From: an uncultured Eggerthellaceae bacterium
GTDB lineage: Bacteria; Actinomycetota; Coriobacteriia; Coriobacteriales; Eggerthellaceae
DNA: 45,790 nt
Direction: 5' to 3'
Assembly (NCBI GenBank): GCA_934648845.1
Contig: CAKUFS010000018.1
Coordinates: forward strand, 1 to 45,790
Both the position numbers and the translations under genes were made by a program. The notes below the pieces were generated by a model that saw nothing but the letters and a program-made list of their open reading frames with translations, was not told the DNA's origin and ran no database searches. Shown here one piece after another: positions 15,059 through 24,379 of this stretch (position 1 is the first letter of the stretch; every line of letters begins with the position of its first letter).

Positions 15059-18000
15059 ATGAAGAAGAAGCTCTTCAGAAAGGACAGTCCGCTTACCAAG
15101 GTAACGGCTGCTGTTCTTTCGGTTACGCTTGCATTCGGCATGACGCCTGCCGTTGCACTCGCGCAACCTGCCGCTGAACCCGAAAGCGGCATTACGGCGC
15201 TGAGCGACAGCGATGTCGCTGCAGCGAAGGCTCTCATCGCGGCACTGCCTACGGCCCCACAGGTTACGGCGGCGGAAAAGGGCACGTACGACAGCCAGAT
15301 CAAGGCTGCTGTCGATGCCTTCAACGCGCTTGATGAAGCCGATCAGCAAACCCTGGACTCCACCGAAGTCGATGGCGGCAGCCAGTCCTATGGCCGCACT
15401 TTGGAGTGCGCCGAGTGGGCAATGAAGGCAATCGCCGACTGCGACAACAGCACTACGCTTGCGGATAACACGTACACCGAGGCCACCACGCCTGCGCTGT
15501 TTTCCGAGTACAGCAAGGGTAAGTCCACCTCAAGCCGCCAGCGTCCGTGGAGCATCACCGACGTCACCGTTGCTGCTGGCAAGGCTACAGGCACGGTAAC
15601 GGTTGAAAGCAAGACCTACGACTACATCTACATGGGCGGCAAGAAGATTGAGAACTCCGCACCGAGCGGCAGCAACTCCACCTTCAAGAACGTGCCGATC
15701 GACCTGAACAGCACGCAGTACCTGACTGCTCATTCGACCTCTATGGGCACCGAAATCGTGTTCTCGATCACCAGCACCATCGATGAGTCTACGGGCGTTC
15801 CCGAGACCGTTGTGACCGAGATTCCCACGGCAAACATCACGAACGCCACGGGCATGTTCAAGGTTGTTTCCGCCTCTATTGAGACCACGGGCGACAAAGT
15901 GAACCTGCGCTTCGCTTTGGGTGGCACCGGCTATGAGGATTTGTTCATGGGCACGTTCGATCAGTGCATGGCCGCTGAGTCCACCATTGAAAGCCAGCTG
16001 ATTCATTACACCACGAACGAAGCCGGCAAGTACGAGTTCGTTGTTCCTGTTGAAGCAGGCGAAAACACCTACGCCGTTTCTGCTTTAGGCAAGCGCAACT
16101 ACGCTGCTTACAAGGCAGGCACGAAGGCATTCTGGCAGTGCGTGTACTCCCGCATGTTCAAGCTGGATACCGATGCTGAAACGCTGTGGACGGGCGACTA
16201 CGAAGGTCAAGCTGCGCTGACCGCCTCTGTGACGGGCAAGGCTCCGGCGGTGACCGCTGCAACGCTGGATACCGTTGGCGGTCCTCAGTCTAACGGCTAC
16301 TCCGAGACGGCTATCATCACCACCGATGCAACGGCTGCTTATGTTGGCACTGCTGAAGCTGCCTCGCTGGCAACCGAAGGCATCATCGAAGCCGCTAATG
16401 GCACGCTCTCCCTGCCTATCGTTGACGGCAACCGCGGCGGTCTTCAGTCCTACGACGGCACGTTCACCGAAGCAATTGCCTTCAAGCAGGCCGATGGCAC
16501 TTGGGTTGACACGACCGTCACGCTGAACAAGAACAACATGACGCTTGCCATTGCGGGTGCTGCTATTCCCACCGAGCCCGCCGCAACGGCAACTGTGAGC
16601 TACTCTGCCCAGGCGGCTGGTGCTTACTTGGCTGCTCCTGCAGCGGACAAGGAAGTGTCCGGCGACCTGGCGGAATCCTACGGCTACGCGGACTCCGTTC
16701 CTGCTTCCGAGGGCGTTTCCGCGGCTGACGTTATGGTTGCTGCTGCTATCGACGTGTTTGGCGAAGAGGCATTCACCACCGAGACCGCCAAGACCATGTT
16801 GGATTGGTCGGACTCCGGTTGGGTGAAGACGTACTTTGGCACCGATGCTTCCAATGGCTTCTTCGTGAACCATGCGTCCCCGAACGATGGCACCGAAGCT
16901 TCTTCTGGTGGCTACAATGGCACCCTGATTACCACCACGAAGGTCAACAGCGGTGACTTTGTTGAGTTCTACACCTATCAGTCCGATTCTTGGGCCGATA
17001 AGTACTCCTACGTTGAAGTTCCTGCTCAGGCTTTTGCCGGTGCGTCCTTCGAAGTAACCGTGACGGGCGTTTCCGCCATGAACGGCTACCTGTACAAGGA
17101 TGGTGCCGCCATGAAGGCTGCTGCTACCGCTTTGGAAGGTGTCAAGCTGGCAACGGTGGATGCAACGACGGGCGCGGTGACCGAACTTGAAGGTGTCACC
17201 ACGAACGCTGAAGGCAAGGCAACGGTGACCCTGCCTGAAGGCGGCGACTACTACCTGACTGCATGCGGCACTGATAGCACGAGCACGCCTGTTATCATGA
17301 ACCCCACGAAGGTGAGCGTTCTGAGCGGCACGTACAACATTACTGCCAGCATCAACAAGGACAGCGATCACACGCCGTTTACCATGTGCAAGGTGTCCGA
17401 TGCTGCGCTGTTCGTTGACAACGGTACGATGAAGGTTCGCTTCAAGACCTCTTCCGCCAGCTACAAGGGCATCTTCATGGGCGTTGTGGCTGATGCAACG
17501 CTTGACAAGACCATCATGGGCGAGAAGACCTCCGACGGTTTCTACCAATTTGAGGTTCCGGTGACTGCCGACATGCTGACCGCTCCTACGCCGGTCACGC
17601 TGTTGAAGAAGGACGGCAAGACGTTCTACAGCAGCAAGAAGTACGCCCTTGAACTGTCCTTGACTAACATGTCGAAGCTGGAAGGCGCAAGCCCTGCTGC
17701 TCAGGCGGTTATCGACACCATCGCTCAGCTGCCCGAGACCGTGACTTACGCTGATGGTGCGACTATTCGTGCTGCTCGCGCTGGTTACGATGCCTTGATG
17801 GACTTCCGCAAGGCTGAAGTTACCAACTATGACAAGCTGGTTGCTGTTGAAGAATCCTACAATCAGCTGCCCATCATCTGGCCTTCTCTGCCGAGTGGCT
17901 ACGATGTTCTGAACGGCAACGCAATGGTAGACGACCCCTACTTCATGGTTGCTTACAACGATAATCAGTCCAACATCTTCGTTCGCCTGTATGTTGATAG

Positions 18001-19840
18001 CCGCAACTACAACCGTGCGTTCAAGATGGCGGCAAGCGAAGTGACTGCCGAAACCACTGGCGGTACGCTGACCGCTGTTGCCGATTCCGATGCTGGCTAC
18101 ATTAGCTTCAGCGCCAAGGAAGTGCAGTTGGGCAAGACGTATCATTACACGCTGGCGAAGATTACCGATGGCGAGCTGAAGGCAACGAAGGAAATCTCCT
18201 TCACGCTGCCGAGCTTCCGCGGTTACAAGGCGCTTGACGCTGGCACGTATGAGATGGCTTTGCAGTCTGATCTTGACGCGTTGAACGGCATTGCTGCCAC
18301 CGTTGCTTCCGATGGCACCGCTATGACGGCTACGGTTACGCCGAAGACCGCCATCACCAAGGCGTTTGCGGGCACGGCTGAAGCCGCTGCCGCTGCAACC
18401 GAGGGCTTCATTGAGCCGAATGAGCAGGGCGCTTTTGTTCTGCCGATCGCTCAGACCGACATCCCCACCGCTCTTGCGGTGTTCGATGGCACGAAGTGGA
18501 CCGATCAGCGCATTCAGGTTATTGCTGACGAAGCCACCCAGAATGTTATCAACGCTATCCAGAACATCTATCGCGATGGCGTTGACGAAAACGGCAAGGC
18601 TCTGACGCGTGACGTATATTGGGATGTTTATCCTGCCGATCGCGATGCCGTTAACGCAGCAAACGCTGCTTATCAGACGCTGACCGATGCTCAGAAGCTT
18701 GTTGTTGGCCAGTCCAACGAAGGCGAGCTGCTGCACGCCGTAGCTATGTTCAAGGCTGCCGACTCCGTTTCCGCTGAGATTGCTGCGCTGCCGGCAACCG
18801 TTGAAGAGCTGGTTACCGCCAACGACTTCCGCGCCGTTATTGCTGCCAAGGATCATTACGATACGTGCGGTTCGAACATTTTCGACTGGTATCCCGATGG
18901 TCAGACCCAGGGCATCCAGGCACGCTACGTGCAGAAGCTGATCCCCACCGCTGACAAGGATAAGCTGACGGCGCTTTACGAAGTTGCTGCGACCAAGAAT
19001 ATGCTGGAAGCCAACGCTTCTGAAAGCACGGTTCAGCCGGGCGAAACCGTGACGGTTGACATTGTTGCGACTGCCCCGACTGCTCTGAGCTGCGCGCAGT
19101 TCAAGATTGCTGCGAGCGAGAATCTGAAGTTGACGTCCATCACGCAGGGTGCTGGCTTGAACCTTGCTGCCCCTGCTGTACGCAGTGCGGACGGTTCGTT
19201 CGAGGCAACCATCGCCAATGGCGTGGTTACGTTCTACGGCAACACGGCCGATGCTGCACAAGGCATTGTGGTTGCGACCGCAACGTTTGAGGCTCTGGCC
19301 GAAGGCGAAGCGACCGTTTCCGTGAGCGACGCCGTGTTTGGTACTTCGGGCAACACGATGGACATCGAGGACATCGCGCTTCCGACGGCTACCAACATCA
19401 CCATTGCTTACGCGGGCGACTTCAAGGTGTCCGAGGCTCCCTTCGTTGAAGCTTCCAGCATTAAGATGGTCACGTTTGTAGGCGACGTTGCCGAAGGCAA
19501 GGTTGTAACCATGAAGGGTGCTCCCATGTTCAAGCTGGGCGACTCCTTCGTAGCATTGGTTACCACCGAAGAAGCTGCTACTCTGACGCGCGGCGACTTT
19601 GCTGTTACCGCAGGTGACGCTCAAATTGTTGCTGCCGATGGCGACGTGAACATGAACGGCAAAGTGAATATCGTGGACGCTCAGCTTGCCTACGATATTG
19701 CACGCGCTGTGTACACCGACTTCAGCGCTGTTTCCATGGAAGGCTTCCTGAAGGCCGACGTGAACGGCGATGCGTCCGTTGACGCAGTTGACGCGTTTGC
19801 TATCCAGCACTTCGCGTTGGTTGGTACGTTTAGCGAGTAA
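15059..19840 (+). CDS. Cobalamin-regulated secreted multidomain surface protein with cohesin and dockerin
   Basis: The 1593-residue protein starts at ATG after AAAGGAAC and has a signal peptide (residues 1-34). A helical LP...IT spacer (about 50-110) precedes a NEAT-like beta domain (about 130-245, core YIYMGGKK). More beta domains share a short strand motif: LFMGTFDQ (about 295), AYVGTAEA (427), IFMGVVAD (805), AFKMAASE (987) and AFAGTAEAA (1102). Residues about 550-750 resemble DUF4430, the domain shared with the C-terminal half of transcobalamin (GYNGTLITTTKV, GDFVEFYTY). A cohesin-like domain (about 1319-1455) and a type I dockerin with two calcium loops (DVNMNGKVNIVD and DVNGDASVDAVD, about 1528-1590) end the protein. 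No membrane anchor is present, so the dockerin probably docks it on a partner. The cobalamin riboswitch upstream points to corrinoid capture; ligand binding is inferred. Confidence 0.85.
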   Translation: MKKKLFRKDSPLTKVTAAVLSVTLAFGMTPAVALAQPAAEPESGITALSDSDVAAAKALIAALPTAPQVTAAEKGTYDSQIKAAVDAFNALDEADQQTLDSTEVDGGSQSYGRTLECAEWAMKAIADCDNSTTLADNTYTEATTPALFSEYSKGKSTSSRQRPWSITDVTVAAGKATGTVTVESKTYDYIYMGGKKIENSAPSGSNSTFKNVPIDLNSTQYLTAHSTSMGTEIVFSITSTIDESTGVPETVVTEIPTANITNATGMFKVVSASIETTGDKVNLRFALGGTGYEDLFMGTFDQCMAAESTIESQLIHYTTNEAGKYEFVVPVEAGENTYAVSALGKRNYAAYKAGTKAFWQCVYSRMFKLDTDAETLWTGDYEGQAALTASVTGKAPAVTAATLDTVGGPQSNGYSETAIITTDATAAYVGTAEAASLATEGIIEAANGTLSLPIVDGNRGGLQSYDGTFTEAIAFKQADGTWVDTTVTLNKNNMTLAIAGAAIPTEPAATATVSYSAQAAGAYLAAPAADKEVSGDLAESYGYADSVPASEGVSAADVMVAAAIDVFGEEAFTTETAKTMLDWSDSGWVKTYFGTDASNGFFVNHASPNDGTEASSGGYNGTLITTTKVNSGDFVEFYTYQSDSWADKYSYVEVPAQAFAGASFEVTVTGVSAMNGYLYKDGAAMKAAATALEGVKLATVDATTGAVTELEGVTTNAEGKATVTLPEGGDYYLTACGTDSTSTPVIMNPTKVSVLSGTYNITASINKDSDHTPFTMCKVSDAALFVDNGTMKVRFKTSSASYKGIFMGVVADATLDKTIMGEKTSDGFYQFEVPVTADMLTAPTPVTLLKKDGKTFYSSKKYALELSLTNMSKLEGASPAAQAVIDTIAQLPETVTYADGATIRAARAGYDALMDFRKAEVTNYDKLVAVEESYNQLPIIWPSLPSGYDVLNGNAMVDDPYFMVAYNDNQSNIFVRLYVDSRNYNRAFKMAASEVTAETTGGTLTAVADSDAGYISFSAKEVQLGKTYHYTLAKITDGELKATKEISFTLPSFRGYKALDAGTYEMALQSDLDALNGIAATVASDGTAMTATVTPKTAITKAFAGTAEAAAAATEGFIEPNEQGAFVLPIAQTDIPTALAVFDGTKWTDQRIQVIADEATQNVINAIQNIYRDGVDENGKALTRDVYWDVYPADRDAVNAANAAYQTLTDAQKLVVGQSNEGELLHAVAMFKAADSVSAEIAALPATVEELVTANDFRAVIAAKDHYDTCGSNIFDWYPDGQTQGIQARYVQKLIPTADKDKLTALYEVAATKNMLEANASESTVQPGETVTVDIVATAPTALSCAQFKIAASENLKLTSITQGAGLNLAAPAVRSADGSFEATIANGVVTFYGNTADAAQGIVVATATFEALAEGEATVSVSDAVFGTSGNTMDIEDIALPTATNITIAYAGDFKVSEAPFVEASSIKMVTFVGDVAEGKVVTMKGAPMFKLGDSFVALVTTEEAATLTRGDFAVTAGDAQIVAADGDVNMNGKVNIVDAQLAYDIARAVYTDFSAVSMEGFLKADVNGDASVDAVDAFAIQHFALVGTFSE

Positions 19841-19856
19841 TCGATTCCTCGCTTGG

Positions 19857-19898
19857 TGCGGTGCCCGCATGCGGTAAGCTAGTGGGCACCGCATTTTT
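19857..19898 (+). terminator. Terminator after the 1593-residue surface protein
   Basis: TGCGGTGCCC and GGGCACCGCA form a 10-bp stem followed by five T residues, 17 bases after the stop. The next five genes therefore depend on read-through or on an own promoter, which I could not identify with confidence in 19899-20005. Confidence 0.88.
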
Positions 19899-20005
19899 GC
19901 ATTGAAAGTCGAATGCGCAGGTGGCGCGATTGTGCCGTGTAATTAGTGCAGTCGCGCACACTGCCTGCGAATCGCCCTGCGTAAGCGTGTGGCGAAAGGG
20001 AAAGG

Positions 20006-21877
20006 ATGTATGTTTTGGCACGTTCAGCGAACAAATTGATTGCGGCATTGGCAAGCGCTGCTATGGCGGCTTCCCTGTGCCCGGTTTCTGCTGCTTTTGC
20101 TCAAGACGCAACCGAGTTGTCGGGAGCACCGGCTGCGATGCATGAGGCGCTTGGCGGCGCAGTTGTGCTCGAAGCCGATGCTGTCACGACAGCAAAATCC
20201 CTGATTAACGCGTTGCCGGACGCTCCGCAGATTACGGCAGCCGCCGCTGGCACGTATGATGCGCAAATCGCTGCTGCCGCGGCAGCGTACGATGCTTTGC
20301 CTGAGGCGGACCAAAAAGCGCTTGACACCGAAACGGCTTTGACGTCGAATCAGCCGTACGGCCGCGTTTTGGAATGCGCGCAGTGGGCGCTTAAGGCCAT
20401 GCGCGAAGTGGATGCTTCTACCACGCTTGGAACGGGTACGTACAGCGCCAGCACCACGCCCGTGTTGTCGTCGGAGTACAGCAAGGGAAAGTCCACGTCG
20501 GCGCGCCAGCGTCCGTGGAGTGTGAAAGACGTCACGGTCGTGGACGGCAAAGCGTACGGAACCGTGACGGTAGAAAGCGATACGTATACTTATATCTATA
20601 TGGCGGGGCAAAAGTTCGAGAACACGGCGGAAAAAAACCAGCATTCCACGTTTGAAAACGTGCCTATCGACCTGAATAGCACGCAGTATCTCACGGCATA
20701 CTCAACGTCTATGCAGACCGAGATTGTGTTCTCGATTACTACGACCATTGATGAGTCCGCAACAGGTGGTGGCACGGGCGGTAGCACGGGCGGTGGCGAA
20801 ACCCCTGGTAGCGGCTCGGGTGAAGGCGGCGGTAGCACTGGCGGTGGAACCGAGAATCCTGGCGGCGGCTCGGGCAGCGGCGAGCAAGAAGTCGTAACGC
20901 CTGCGCAGGTGGCGAAGCTGATTGAGGCGCTGCCAAGCGACCCGTATAAAATCACCATTGCGGACGTCTGCCAGATTCATGATGCCCAAGTTGCCTACGA
21001 ATCCCTGACCGATCAGCAAAGGGCGCTGGTGGATGTTGTGCCGCTGCCAAGTGGTTACACGTGTCAACGTACTTTGGAAATTGCCGTTTGGGCTGTTCAG
21101 AGCCTTGCAATCACCGATAATACAACGACTCTTGCCGATGGCGTATATTACTTGAAGCAAGGCGATATGAAATCCGATATGGGTATTTCCGTGTCGCATC
21201 GTAATTACTATTGGTCCGTAATGAAGATTGTGGTGTCGAACGGAAAAGCAACGGCAACGCTGAAGCGCAGCGGCGGAAATACGCCGATTGCGTCTGTCTA
21301 CTTCGAAGGGCGCGTTCTTGACGCGAACCAAGATGGAACGTTTACCATTCCTATTGCACTCAACACCGACATGTATTTCGCCACGAAACCGCGTGTTGAT
21401 TCAACAATGGAATCTACGGTTGGCTTGATATATCACCTGAACACGGCGTTCGATGTTGCAAGCGCGAAGCCTGATGCGACCATCGAAGAAGATGCGAATG
21501 GCGACACGGGTGACAACCCGGGTGGTTCGGGCGATGATAATTCCAGCAGCGAATCAACCGGCGCATTGCAGGGGCCTGTTAACACTACGGGTAATGTTGG
21601 TACTGTTGGCGGTGTTAACACGTTGGGCCTGACTTCGGGCTCTAACAGCAAAAAGGCTAGCACCAAGACCGCCGCAGCCGATAGCGATACAGGTGCGGCT
21701 GCGAACAGCGCAAATGCCGCATCGGGCGCGCGTTCGGGCGGCGCTGCGGGCGATGACGGCGCAGAAGCAGATACGACAACAATCCCGCCGTTGGCGGTTG
21801 GCGGCAGTTTCGCCGGCGTGGCGCTTGCGGGCGGTGCGGGCTTCTTTGCCCTGTTCAGGAAACGTGAGCAGCACTAG
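20006..21877 (+). CDS. Membrane-anchored surface protein with two NEAT-like domains
   Basis: The 623-residue protein has a signal peptide (residues 1-35), then a helical spacer and beta domain (about 60-250) that are clearly paralogous to the N-terminus of the preceding protein: both share SEYSKGKSTS, RQRPWS, VPIDLNSTQYLTA and EIVFSIT. A Gly/Ser/Thr linker leads to a second spacer plus beta domain (about 305-490, core VYFEGRVLD). After a disordered linker the protein ends in a transmembrane helix and RKREQH. No LPXTG motif is present, so it is anchored by the membrane helix itself. ATG at 20006 lies directly on GGAAAGG; TTG at 20015 has better spacing and is a reasonable alternative. It is probably the membrane-held receptor partner of the secreted protein. 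Confidence 0.85.
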   Translation: MYVLARSANKLIAALASAAMAASLCPVSAAFAQDATELSGAPAAMHEALGGAVVLEADAVTTAKSLINALPDAPQITAAAAGTYDAQIAAAAAAYDALPEADQKALDTETALTSNQPYGRVLECAQWALKAMREVDASTTLGTGTYSASTTPVLSSEYSKGKSTSARQRPWSVKDVTVVDGKAYGTVTVESDTYTYIYMAGQKFENTAEKNQHSTFENVPIDLNSTQYLTAYSTSMQTEIVFSITTTIDESATGGGTGGSTGGGETPGSGSGEGGGSTGGGTENPGGGSGSGEQEVVTPAQVAKLIEALPSDPYKITIADVCQIHDAQVAYESLTDQQRALVDVVPLPSGYTCQRTLEIAVWAVQSLAITDNTTTLADGVYYLKQGDMKSDMGISVSHRNYYWSVMKIVVSNGKATATLKRSGGNTPIASVYFEGRVLDANQDGTFTIPIALNTDMYFATKPRVDSTMESTVGLIYHLNTAFDVASAKPDATIEEDANGDTGDNPGGSGDDNSSSESTGALQGPVNTTGNVGTVGGVNTLGLTSGSNSKKASTKTAAADSDTGAAANSANAASGARSGGAAGDDGAEADTTTIPPLAVGGSFAGVALAGGAGFFALFRKREQH

Positions 21878-21878
21878 C

Positions 21879-23069
21879 ATGAAACGCATGAAACGGTTTA
21901 CCCCCAACAAATTTGTTGACAAATTACCCCACCTTTTGTCAACAATTCGCAGCGCTGTTTTGCCGGCGGTGTCGTCGGTGGCGCCTTCGGTCTGTGCGAC
22001 ATTTCTTGGTATTACGCTCGCGCTATCTCTGACGGCGGCGCCTGCGCAGGCGTGGGCAAAATATACCGACGTAAGCACGCAATATCCGGCCGCGCAGGAT
22101 TTGACCGAAGTTGCGCGTGACGGTTTGGCTTCCATCGGGAAAAGCATTTACCCCGTGGTTGTCCAGGCGGGCAACATTGTGGATGGCACGTACGTTGTGC
22201 CTGCGTATACGTCTTCGCGCATGTGCAATTTCTATGCGTCTCAAGCTGATGCCACGGCGAAAAGCAATCCGAATCAGGTGGTTTTGAACGTGTCGGGTGG
22301 CGTGGTCACCGCAACGTTTTATATGTCGGGCGCGTATACGGCGCTGTATTTTGGCACCGCAGAGCAGGCGGCTGCTATTGCGCCTGAGGACGGTCTGACT
22401 CCTTCGCCTTCTTACTTCACGGACGGCAGCGATTCGTACGATACGGGTCACGGTCCCTTTACGGTGCAGCTGGCTTCGCTGAATACGTCGTTCCAGTTCG
22501 CGGTATATAACGGCGGCACGAAAGGCACGGCGGGCGGCATGTGGTACAACCGCTTGGGCTCGGTTATTATCACGAACGATTTTGCGGAAGCGCACGTCAT
22601 GGGCGTGTCGCCCGATCCCACGCCAAGCCCCGACCCTGATCCGGATCTCGATCCCGGCAGCGGCGGCACGGGCGAGGGCGGCTCGGGAAGCGGGGAGTCG
22701 AACAACAATAATGCATCGGGTGGCGAAGAGCAAAACGAGCAGCAGCAAACCTCCGAAGAGCAACAGGAGAATCAGGAAGGCGAAGGCGGCGACCAGCAGG
22801 AAAGCGCGGCTGGTTCGGTGATGCGCGGAAAGCGCATTACCATTGTGAGCGCCGATGACGAGAAGGGCAGCAATTCGCAGACGGTGCTTGATGGCGATCT
22901 GCTTTCGCTTGAAGGCTTAACCCCTGCTCAGGTGGCTGCTCTTTCTGGTGCACTTGCGGTTTTGGCAGGCGCAGTCGCATTTGTCGTGCGCTTCTTCCTG
23001 CAGAAACGTGGCGGCCCCTTGGTGGAAGACCAGCCGCCGTCGGATGACCGGCCGCCATTAAGCGACTAA
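21879..23069 (+). CDS. Membrane-anchored surface protein with one NEAT-like domain
   Basis: The 396-residue protein starts one base after the preceding stop. A signal peptide ends near residue 60 (AAPAQAWA) after an unusually long n-region. One beta domain follows (about 85-240) with VDGTYVVPAY, VTATFYMSG and LYFGTAEQAAA, the last matching the strand motif of the 1593-residue protein. A Gly/Gln/Glu-rich linker leads to a transmembrane helix (about 352-374) and a short Pro/Asp-rich cytoplasmic tail. The long n-region is encoded partly by a palindromic repeat (21905-21945) whose copy lies at 38787-38815, so the true start may be further in. It likely passes ligand or force between the surface receptors and the membrane motor encoded next. 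Confidence 0.8.
   Translation: MKRMKRFTPNKFVDKLPHLLSTIRSAVLPAVSSVAPSVCATFLGITLALSLTAAPAQAWAKYTDVSTQYPAAQDLTEVARDGLASIGKSIYPVVVQAGNIVDGTYVVPAYTSSRMCNFYASQADATAKSNPNQVVLNVSGGVVTATFYMSGAYTALYFGTAEQAAAIAPEDGLTPSPSYFTDGSDSYDTGHGPFTVQLASLNTSFQFAVYNGGTKGTAGGMWYNRLGSVIITNDFAEAHVMGVSPDPTPSPDPDPDLDPGSGGTGEGGSGSGESNNNNASGGEEQNEQQQTSEEQQENQEGEGGDQQESAAGSVMRGKRITIVSADDEKGSNSQTVLDGDLLSLEGLTPAQVAALSGALAVLAGAVAFVVRFFLQKRGGPLVEDQPPSDDRPPLSD
21905..21945 (+). repeat. Palindromic repeat inside a signal-peptide coding region
   Basis: CAACAAATTTGTTG (21905-21918) is a perfect palindrome and overlaps an 11-bp inverted repeat TTGTTGACAAA / TTTGTCAACAA (21913-21923 and 21935-21945). Bases 21917-21945 recur exactly in reverse complement at 38787-38815. 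The sequence also resembles the CAACAAATTGACA iterons at 12525-12621. Confidence 0.75.
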
Positions 23070-23146
23070 CCGCCGGCATTCCAATGGGGCGACGCAATTG
23101 TTGAGCGTTTGACCGACGACTGACCAAGGCTTTACCGATGAAACAA

Positions 23147-23177
23147 CGATTCGCGCGTAACGCAATAATGCGAATCG
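23147..23177 (+). other. Hairpin upstream of the ExbB-like gene
   Basis: CGATTCGC and GCGAATCG form an 8-bp perfect stem 25 bases before the start codon at 23202. No T tract follows. It may be an mRNA processing or stabilising structure that separates expression of the motor genes from the surface proteins. Confidence 0.4.
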
Positions 23178-23201
23178 AACTGGCTTGAAAGGATATGTTC
23201 C

Positions 23202-23894
23202 ATGCTTGTCAAATTGATGCATACCATTTCTAGTGCGCTGCATGACCCCGTAATTGTGCTGCTTATTGCATTGACCGTGCTGGTGGTGGCGCTGCTGGGC
23301 ATGCTTATCGCGGAATTTTTCACCGAGCGTCGCTACTTCAAGCTGTCGCTTCCTGTTTTGATTGACGATCTTTCTACGACAGATGATCCAGAGGCTGCTA
23401 TCAGCGAAAGCGCGCTGCTGTGGCGTCAGAAGAAACGCCTGTTGGAGCTTTTGAAACACCCGCAGGCAAGCGACGCTGCACGCGAGAGCTTGGCGGTGAA
23501 CATTGTTGCGCAGGAGCAAACGCTCTATGACAAGCGCGTGAAGGTGACCGACCTTATTGCGAAGGTTTCTCCCATGTTGGGCCTGATGGGAACGTTGATT
23601 CCGCTGGGTCCTGGCATTGCGGCGCTGGAAGAAGGCGCGCTGGACATTTTGTCGAAGAGCTTGCTTACCGCGTTTGACACCACGGTTTTAGGTTTGGTTG
23701 TTGCTGCGGTGGCACTGCTGATTTCGACCATTCGCAAGGGTTGGTACGTGCAGTACATGGCGGCGTTTGAAGCTGCGTGCGAGTGCGTGCTGGAAAAAGC
23801 GAACGAGCAGGCGGCTTGCGGTTCTGCCGACGATGCCACTCGCGCAATTCCCCGTGTTGCCGCACACGAAACCGCAGGTGAGAGCTGTGCTTAG
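23202..23894 (+). CDS. MotA/TolQ/ExbB family proton-channel protein
   Basis: The 230-residue protein starts at ATG after GAAAGGA. It has an N-terminal transmembrane helix (about 17-38), a cytoplasmic region, and two further membrane helices carrying the family signature: SPMLGLMGTLIPLGPGI and LLTAFDTTVLGLVVAAVALL. The TTVLGL threonines correspond to the polar residues of the ExbB/TolQ proton path. In didermic bacteria ExbB pentamers with ExbD drive TonB; in monoderms such proteins are usually unexplained. The DUF2149 gene overlaps its end by 8 bases, so the two probably form the motor. The upstream membrane-anchored surface proteins would be the natural force recipients; this is inference. 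Confidence 0.9.
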   Translation: MLVKLMHTISSALHDPVIVLLIALTVLVVALLGMLIAEFFTERRYFKLSLPVLIDDLSTTDDPEAAISESALLWRQKKRLLELLKHPQASDAARESLAVNIVAQEQTLYDKRVKVTDLIAKVSPMLGLMGTLIPLGPGIAALEEGALDILSKSLLTAFDTTVLGLVVAAVALLISTIRKGWYVQYMAAFEAACECVLEKANEQAACGSADDATRAIPRVAAHETAGESCA

Positions 23895-24204
23895 GCGTCA
23901 TCACAGCACCTCGCTGAACCGTGTTGGTGCAACATCAAGCAGCATGGGTATTGGCGGCAATGATGTTGATCCCAATTCGTCGCTCACGAACATCGCAGAC
24001 TGCATGCTGGTGCTTATGCTGGGTTTTCTGATTGCGCTGGTTGCGCGCTACAACATTGATTTAGTGCCCCAAGAAGACAAAGTGACGGGCATTGAAGTGA
24101 ACATGGATGCCGATGGCGATGGCATGATCGACGAGAATTACACGAACGCCGGCAACGTGTATTACGATTCTGCCACGGGCAATTATTACCTGGTGGAAGA
24201 GTAG
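23887..24204 (+). CDS. DUF2149 protein, ExbD-like partner of the proton channel
   Basis: The 105-residue protein has one transmembrane helix with the pattern SSLTNIADCMLVLMLGFL. Asp38 sits at the start of the helix, where ExbD and TolR carry their essential proton-accepting Asp. The outer part is short (about 45 residues) and contains a calcium-loop-like DADGDGMIDEN. It lacks the larger ExbD periplasmic domain. GTG at 23887 overlaps the ExbB-like gene by 8 bases. In archaea and some anaerobic bacteria DUF2149 genes commonly accompany MotA/TolQ/ExbB genes, so a minimal ExbBD motor is the best reading. Confidence 0.8.
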   Translation: MLRRHHSTSLNRVGATSSSMGIGGNDVDPNSSLTNIADCMLVLMLGFLIALVARYNIDLVPQEDKVTGIEVNMDADGDGMIDENYTNAGNVYYDSATGNYYLVEE

Positions 24205-24379
24205 TTTCGGCACGTTTCGCTGCGGGCGCTTGGCGACGCAGCGGAATGCGGCGGCGTGAACGTGCGCTGCTGCGTGGGGGTTCGGTACGCTGCGGTGCGG
24301 TGAGACTGCGACCGGCGTACGGCGTTGCGACGGGACCGCGTGACCGGCGTGTAAGGCAACAACGAAGTAAGGAAGAACC

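Noticed and set aside
16085..19894. A 1269-codon open frame antisense to the large surface protein
   Set aside because: It mirrors the codon bias of the plus-strand gene, has no family pattern, signal peptide or ribosome-binding site, and the plus-strand reading has clear domains.
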